Shown: positions 39,374-43,130 of the stretch, piece after piece
Layout: each line of letters opens with the position of its first letter
Position numbering within the stretch: the first letter of the stretch is position 1
NCBI GenBank assembly: GCA_023954375.1
Contig: JAMLIC010000066.1
Span: forward strand, 1-43,130
DNA from: Planctomycetota bacterium
GTDB taxonomy: Bacteria; Planctomycetota; J058
Direction: 5' to 3'
DNA length: 43,130 nucleotides
Notes under the pieces: generated by a model
Databases searched by the model: none
Told to the model about the DNA's origin: nothing
What the model saw: only the letters and a program-made list of their open reading frames with translations
Position numbers and translations under genes: made by a program

Positions 39374-40153
39374 TCAGCGCGCCACCCCGCGCGGCGGCTC
39401 GCGCAAGAGCGTGACCAGGATCGAGAGGAGCATCTTGAACACGTAGAACATGGGGCGGATGACGCCGCTGTGCATCGACTTCCCCGTCGGGCTCGGGCGC
39501 ATGGCGACGGGGAGCTCCTCGACCTTGAAGCCGGCGCGGTGGAGCAGGATCAGGACGTCGGCGTCGGGGTAGTCGGCGGGGAAGGCGTCGGTCTGGAGGA
39601 AGCCGAAGACCCGCGGCGACATGGCCTGGTAGCCGCTCGTCGGGTCGGTCACGCGGCGGCGCGTCACGACCGAGGCGATGTACCCGAAGAGCACCATGCC
39701 CACGCGGCGGGCGAACGGCGGGATGTAGCCCTCGCCCACGAGGAAGCGCGAGCCGACGACCGCGTCGGCGCGCCCCTCGAGGACGTGGCGCGCCAGGACC
39801 GGGACGAAGGCCGGGTCGTGCTGGCCGTCGGCGTCGAGCTGCACGAGGACGTCGTAGCCCTCGCGCGCGGCGTACTTGTATGCCGTCTGCAGGGCGGCCC
39901 CGTAGCCCATGTTGAACGGGTGGCGCAAGGCGACGGCGCCGTGGCGGCGGGCGACCTCGGCCGTCCGGTCGCGGGAGCCGTCGTCCACGACCACGATGTC
40001 GAAGGCGGGGCAGGCCCGCCGGAGCCCGGCCAGCACCTCCCCCAGGGTCCGCTCCTCGTCGAAGGCCGGGAGCACGACGACGCCCCGCCCCGGCCCCGCG
40101 GCGGGCGGGGTCGGGCTGGGTGCAGGGGGGATCGCCGGGGTCGCCTCCGGCAC
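39374..40153 (-). CDS. GT2 glycosyltransferase, dolichyl/polyprenyl-phosphate type
   Basis: 259 aa. GT-A fold motifs: 'VVVLPAFDEERTLGEVLAG', 'DIVVVDDGSRDRTAEVA' and the metal-binding 'DVLVQLDADGQHDPAFVP'. 'DPTSGYQAMSPRVF' near residue 170 is typical of dolichyl-phosphate mannose/glucose synthase relatives. The C-terminal 30 residues are hydrophobic (MFYVFKMLLSILVTLL) and probably sit in the membrane. It is the first gene of the minus-strand operon with the DUF2304 protein and epimerase, and the upstream region starts at 40154. Confidence 0.92.
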   Translation of the reverse strand: MPEATPAIPPAPSPTPPAAGPGRGVVVLPAFDEERTLGEVLAGLRRACPAFDIVVVDDGSRDRTAEVARRHGAVALRHPFNMGYGAALQTAYKYAAREGYDVLVQLDADGQHDPAFVPVLARHVLEGRADAVVGSRFLVGEGYIPPFARRVGMVLFGYIASVVTRRRVTDPTSGYQAMSPRVFGFLQTDAFPADYPDADVLILLHRAGFKVEELPVAMRPSPTGKSMHSGVIRPMFYVFKMLLSILVTLLREPPRGVAR

Positions 40154-40414
40154 GGGACCTCCAGGAGTCCGCCGATCTTAACGGCTCCGTCCAGCAGGCC
40201 CACCACTGGAATGTGAGGGGTTACGGCGTGGTCGACGCTGCTGTGACAGAAGCGCTCACCCGGAGTGGCCGGTCGGCGACGGTCAGCGGGGCTCGGACCG
40301 ACGTAACTCGTGTTCTTGCGTCGAGACCGCCTCGGGGGGCGTCATGGCAACCCGCTTGCACATGAGGTCCCTCGACGGGCGACGAAGCCCACGAGAACCC
40401 CAACCCCCCAAAAC

Positions 40415-40454
40415 CCCCGATCCGGCTCGGATGGCCGGATCGGGGTTTTTGTTT
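40415..40454 (+). terminator. Rho-independent terminator with no gene in front of it
   Basis: 12-bp perfect stem (40415-40426 with 40434-40445, arms CCCCGATCCGGC / GCCGGATCGGGG), 7-base loop, then TTTTTGTTT. Four A residues before the stem give a weaker terminator on the other strand. The nearest plus-strand gene upstream ends at 34865. The stretch 40154-40414 has no supported ORF, so it may hold a small RNA or a leader. 40455-40630 shows nothing further. Confidence 0.85.
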
Positions 40455-40630
40455 CCGGAGGTCGTCCCGGGACCTCCGGCCGGTCGGTTGCCACCTCGCC
40501 CCCTCGCCCTTAGACTCTCCCGCCCGTCGTCCCCCGAGCGTCGCCGACAAGGCGGCCGGGGGCGATTCATCGTGTGCTGCGACGCCCGCCCCCGGCGGCG
40601 CACCGCATCCCGCTCTGCCCGGGAGAGCCC

Positions 40631-41323
40631 GTGTCGGCGATCCGCGAGAAGGCCAAGAAGTTCCAGAAGTTCGTCAAGTCGCTCGAGGGGAAGCACGGCC
40701 AGTCCCTCCCCGAGAAGGAGCGGCCGCTGCTCGAACGCTTCCTCCACGCTGTCCTGGCCTACGACAACCCGTCGGGGCAGGTCAAGAAGGTCATCAAGGC
40801 CCTGACGGACGAGCGGGTCTACGGGTCGTGGAACGAGGTGCGCGTCTCGACCGTCCGCGAGCTGGCCGACGTCCTGCGCGAGAACAAGATCGACGAGCCG
40901 GACGCCTGGGCGCCGCGCCTGAAGCAGATGCTGCAGAAGGTCTTCGAGGAGGTCGACGACACCGCCCTCGAGCCGCTCAAGGAGGCGCTCGACGCCGCCT
41001 CGGGCGACAAGCAGAAGAAGCAGCTCAACGAGAAGACGCGCAACTTCCTCAAGGACCTCCCCGGGATGCCCGCGTGGGGCTCGGCGTACCTGCTCACCGG
41101 CCTCGGCCTCGAGCGGGAGCTGCCCTGGGAGCCGTACACCGAGGCCGTACTGACCGAGCAGAAGGTCTTCCCGCAGAAGTCGAACCTGGTGCAGAAGAAG
41201 CGGGTGGCCAAGGCCCTCCTCGAGGGCCTCGAGGACCTCGACGCGCTGGACGTGCACCACCTGCTGGTCGAGTACGGCAAGAAGGACCTGAAGAAGAAGC
41301 CCGAGACCGGCGCCCGGGGCTGA
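40631..41323 (+). CDS. HhH-GPD-like (endonuclease III fold) protein, catalytic residues altered
   Basis: 230 aa from a GTG with GGGAGA 4 bp upstream. All-helical. The N-terminal half has the endonuclease III layout (FLHAVLAYDNPSGQVKKVIK; VRELADVLRENKI). A helix-hairpin-helix-like 'LPGMPAWGSAYLLTGLGL' is followed by 'PWEPYTEAVL' where enzymes have the catalytic Asp of VDTHV. The HhH lysine and the Asp are absent, and there is no four-Cys FeS loop. It is Lys-rich and possibly a non-catalytic DNA- or RNA-binding relative. It is 34 bp upstream of the YebC gene. Family call is moderate. Confidence 0.55.
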   Translation: MSAIREKAKKFQKFVKSLEGKHGQSLPEKERPLLERFLHAVLAYDNPSGQVKKVIKALTDERVYGSWNEVRVSTVRELADVLRENKIDEPDAWAPRLKQMLQKVFEEVDDTALEPLKEALDAASGDKQKKQLNEKTRNFLKDLPGMPAWGSAYLLTGLGLERELPWEPYTEAVLTEQKVFPQKSNLVQKKRVAKALLEGLEDLDALDVHHLLVEYGKKDLKKKPETGARG

Positions 41324-41357
41324 GCCCTCCGCGCCGCGTCCGACCCGAGGGGGCCTC

Positions 41358-42089
41358 ATGGCCGGTCACTCGCACTTCAAGAGCATCAAGCACAAGAAGG
41401 CCGCGGTCGACGCGAAGCGCAGCAAGTACTTCTCGAAGTACTCCAAGGCGATCATGGTCGCCGCGCGCGCGGGCGGCGGCGACCCCGACAAGAACCTGTC
41501 GCTGCAGTACGCGATCGACCGCGCGCGCGCCGGCAACATGCCGAACGACAGCATCGACCGGGCGATCAAGCGCGCCACGGGCGAGCTGGGCAACGTCGAG
41601 TTCGCCGAGGTGGTCTACGAGGGCTACGCCCCCGGGGGCGTGGCGGTGATCGCCGAGGCGGTGACCGACAACCGCAGCCGCACGGCCCCCGAGGTGCGGA
41701 AGGTCTTCTCCCACAACGGCGGCAACCTGGGGAACCCGGGCTCGGTCATGTACATGTTCGAGCGCAAGGGGCTGATCGGCGTCCCGTCGACGGCGGCGAG
41801 CTTCGACGACGTGTTCGAGGTGGCCCTCGAGGCCGGCGCCGAGGACGTGCAGCAGGGCGACGACCAGCACCAGGTCACGACGTCGGCGACGTCGTTCGCG
41901 CAGGTGAAGAAGGCGCTGGCCGACAAGGGCTGGGAGCTGTCGACGGCCGAGCTGGCCTACGTGGCGCAGAACACGGTCACGCCCGACGCCGACACGGCGA
42001 AGAAGGTCGAGGCGCTGCTCTCGGAGCTCGAGGACAACGACGACGTGCAGAACGTCTACTCGAACTACCTGCCCGCGGACGAGGCGTGA
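41358..42089 (+). CDS. YebC/PmpR-family protein
   Basis: 243 aa, the full family length. The N-terminus is diagnostic (MAGHSHFKSIKHKKAAVDAK), followed by 'AARAGGGDPDKNLSLQYAID', 'MPNDSIDRAIKRATG' and 'VYEGYAPGGVAVIAEAVTDN'. YebC proteins are cytoplasmic. They were described as DNA-binding regulators (PmpR) and more recently as ribosome-associated factors easing proline-stretch translation. The gene overlaps the foldase start by GTGA and follows the HhH-GPD-like gene, so all three are likely one transcript. It is not next to ruvC here. Confidence 0.95.
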   Translation: MAGHSHFKSIKHKKAAVDAKRSKYFSKYSKAIMVAARAGGGDPDKNLSLQYAIDRARAGNMPNDSIDRAIKRATGELGNVEFAEVVYEGYAPGGVAVIAEAVTDNRSRTAPEVRKVFSHNGGNLGNPGSVMYMFERKGLIGVPSTAASFDDVFEVALEAGAEDVQQGDDQHQVTTSATSFAQVKKALADKGWELSTAELAYVAQNTVTPDADTAKKVEALLSELEDNDDVQNVYSNYLPADEA

Positions 42090-43051
42090 GCGCGCGGCGC
42101 GCGGCGGGCCTCCTCGCCCTGCTGCTGCTCGCGGCCGGCGCGGCGCGGGCGGGCGCGCAGGACGGCCACTCGCACGGGCCGCGGCCCGGCGCGCGGCCCG
42201 TCCCGCCCGAGGCGTTCGCCATGGTCGGCGACGTGGCGATCCTGCGCTCCGAGGTGTACGCCGAGGTGGCGCGCGGCTTCCGCGACGTGGTCGCCCTGCA
42301 GCGGCTGATCGCGACCGAGGTCATGCGCCAGAACCTCGTCCGCGTGGGCTTCGACCCGGCCGCGGTGACCGACGCCGAGCTGGACCAGGGGGTGGCCGAG
42401 GCGAGGGCCGCCCTGGTCGCGCAGGGCGGCACGCCGGCGCAGGTGGCGCACCTCGAGCAGGTCCGGGAGGCCCTGCGCGTCCCGGTCGCCTTCTCCCGCT
42501 TCGTGGCCACGCAGGTCCCCGACGAGGCGCTCGCGGGCGACTTCGACATGTGGCGCATGGTCCTCGCCGGCGAGGTCCGCCTGCGCGCGATCGCGCTCCG
42601 GATCGACCCCGCGCGCGGCGGCCCGCAGGGCGTGCGCGAGCGCGTCGAGCAGCTCAAGGCGAAGCTGGGCGAGGCGCCGACCGACGCCCAGTTCGCCGCG
42701 CTCGCCGCCGAGGTCTCCGAGGACCCGGTGGCGGCCCTCACCGGCGGCGACCTCGACTGGCAGAGCGCGCGCGCGCCGACGGTCAGCCTCACGCTGATCG
42801 AGCCCGCCATCACCCACGCGGCGGCCGGCCGGCGGGGCCTCGTCCCCGCGCCGGTGGTCACGCAGCGCGCCGCCTACCTCCTCTACGTCACCGCGGTCCG
42901 CGTGCCGGCCACCGCGACGCTCGACGCGCTCCTCCCGCGCATGCGCGAGCAGGCCCGCGCCCAGGCCGCGAGCCGGATCATGGACGAGTGGCTCGAGGAG
43001 ACGCCCCTCTCGATCGCCGAGGACGCCCCCCACATCCCTGTTGGACGATAG
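42086..43051 (+). CDS. SurA/PpiC-like periplasmic peptidyl-prolyl isomerase
   Basis: 321 aa from a GTG overlapping the yebC stop. A signal peptide (ARRAAGLLALLLLAAGAARA) is followed by a His-rich start and the SurA N-terminal helices ('AMVGDVAILRSEVYAEVARG'). A parvulin-like part lies near residues 170-270 ('GEVRLRAIALRID', 'FAALAAEVSEDPVAAL', 'GGDLDW', 'RAAYLLYVTAVR'). Such proteins fold outer-membrane barrels. The isomerase active-site residues are not clearly kept, so it may be a pure chaperone. The stop overlaps repeat A copy 3. Confidence 0.82.
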   Translation: MSARRAAGLLALLLLAAGAARAGAQDGHSHGPRPGARPVPPEAFAMVGDVAILRSEVYAEVARGFRDVVALQRLIATEVMRQNLVRVGFDPAAVTDAELDQGVAEARAALVAQGGTPAQVAHLEQVREALRVPVAFSRFVATQVPDEALAGDFDMWRMVLAGEVRLRAIALRIDPARGGPQGVRERVEQLKAKLGEAPTDAQFAALAAEVSEDPVAALTGGDLDWQSARAPTVSLTLIEPAITHAAAGRRGLVPAPVVTQRAAYLLYVTAVRVPATATLDALLPRMREQARAQAASRIMDEWLEETPLSIAEDAPHIPVGR

Positions 43052-43130
43052 CGGCTGCGGACGAGGATGGCGGGGCGCTGCGGTGCGTCGGGGGGGGGGG
43101 GGGGGGGCGCCCCCCCCCCCGCGCGGGGGG
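43047..43130 (+). repeat. Dispersed structured repeat A, copy 3, cut by the window edge
   Basis: The first 40 bp (from GATAGCGGCTGCGGACGAGG) align with the start of copies 1 and 2. Then a run of 18 G (43090-43107) and 11 C (43110-43120) follow, as in the poly-G hairpin of copy 1. The window ends inside it. The copy overlaps the foldase stop codon. Confidence 0.6.

Noticed and set aside
40344..40805. A plus-strand ORF running through the terminator at 40415
   Set aside because: It passes through the stem-loop and overlaps the HhH-GPD-like gene in another frame; composition is not protein-like.

Overview
This is a very GC-rich bacterial window (above 70% G+C by eye), which leaves long spurious open frames on most strands. 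Genes were chosen by recognisable protein families, ribosome binding sites (RBS) and start/stop overlaps. The content suggests a large-genome, Gram-negative, predatory- or soil-type lineage such as Planctomycetota or Myxococcota: an ISAzo13-type transposase, a Hanks kinase with a MshEN-like N-terminus, HEAT/TPR membrane proteins, an outer-membrane barrel, an orphan injection-spike cluster and a PrcB-like lipoprotein. I cannot decide between the phyla. No rRNA, tRNA or CRISPR was seen. The right edge ends in a poly-G/poly-C hairpin and may be a contig end.

Layout. 1-3.8 kb: a truncated anchored surface protein, then a coupled chain (integrase-repeat protein, a 57-aa ORF, two HEAT-like membrane proteins). 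3.8-11.4 kb (minus): a zinc-ribbon membrane protein, an M50 protease, and a giant pseudokinase-AAA-TPR-GAF-sigma54-Fis protein split by a frameshift. 11.5-12.4 kb: a DUF1893 protein and a hotdog thioesterase. 12.7-17.3 kb (minus): gpV/VgrG-like spike, a protein with four GLGI-RRR motifs, PAAR tip, methyltransferase and B12 radical SAM enzyme. 17.5-25 kb: an endonuclease/phosphatase-fold fusion protein, a TPR membrane protein, a coiled-coil/STN protein and a convergent OM barrel. 25.2-31.4 kb: metG, an ISAzo13-type IS lodged in the metG stop codon, heptamer arrays, and an IS91-type element carrying a Y2 transposase plus a tyrosine recombinase between matching ends. 31.6-34.9 kb: a PrcB-like lipoprotein, a repeat island and a Ser/Thr kinase. 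35-37.9 kb (minus): MarR and two acyl-CoA dehydrogenases. 38-40.2 kb (minus): GT2 glycosyltransferase, DUF2304 protein and sugar epimerase. 40.6-43 kb: HhH-GPD-like protein, YebC and a SurA-like foldase.

Most notable is a roughly 215-bp dispersed intergenic repeat (two complete copies and a third cut by the window edge). The two complete copies differ in sequence but keep the same three helices, including a swapped C:G/G:C pair, so it is a candidate undescribed structured RNA or mobile hairpin element. A second repeat family of about 110 bp sits beside one copy. Other highlights are the giant regulator with three degenerate nucleotide-binding domains, the spike cluster with its repeated linear motif, the IS91/tyrosine-recombinase unit, and a strong terminator with no gene in front of it.
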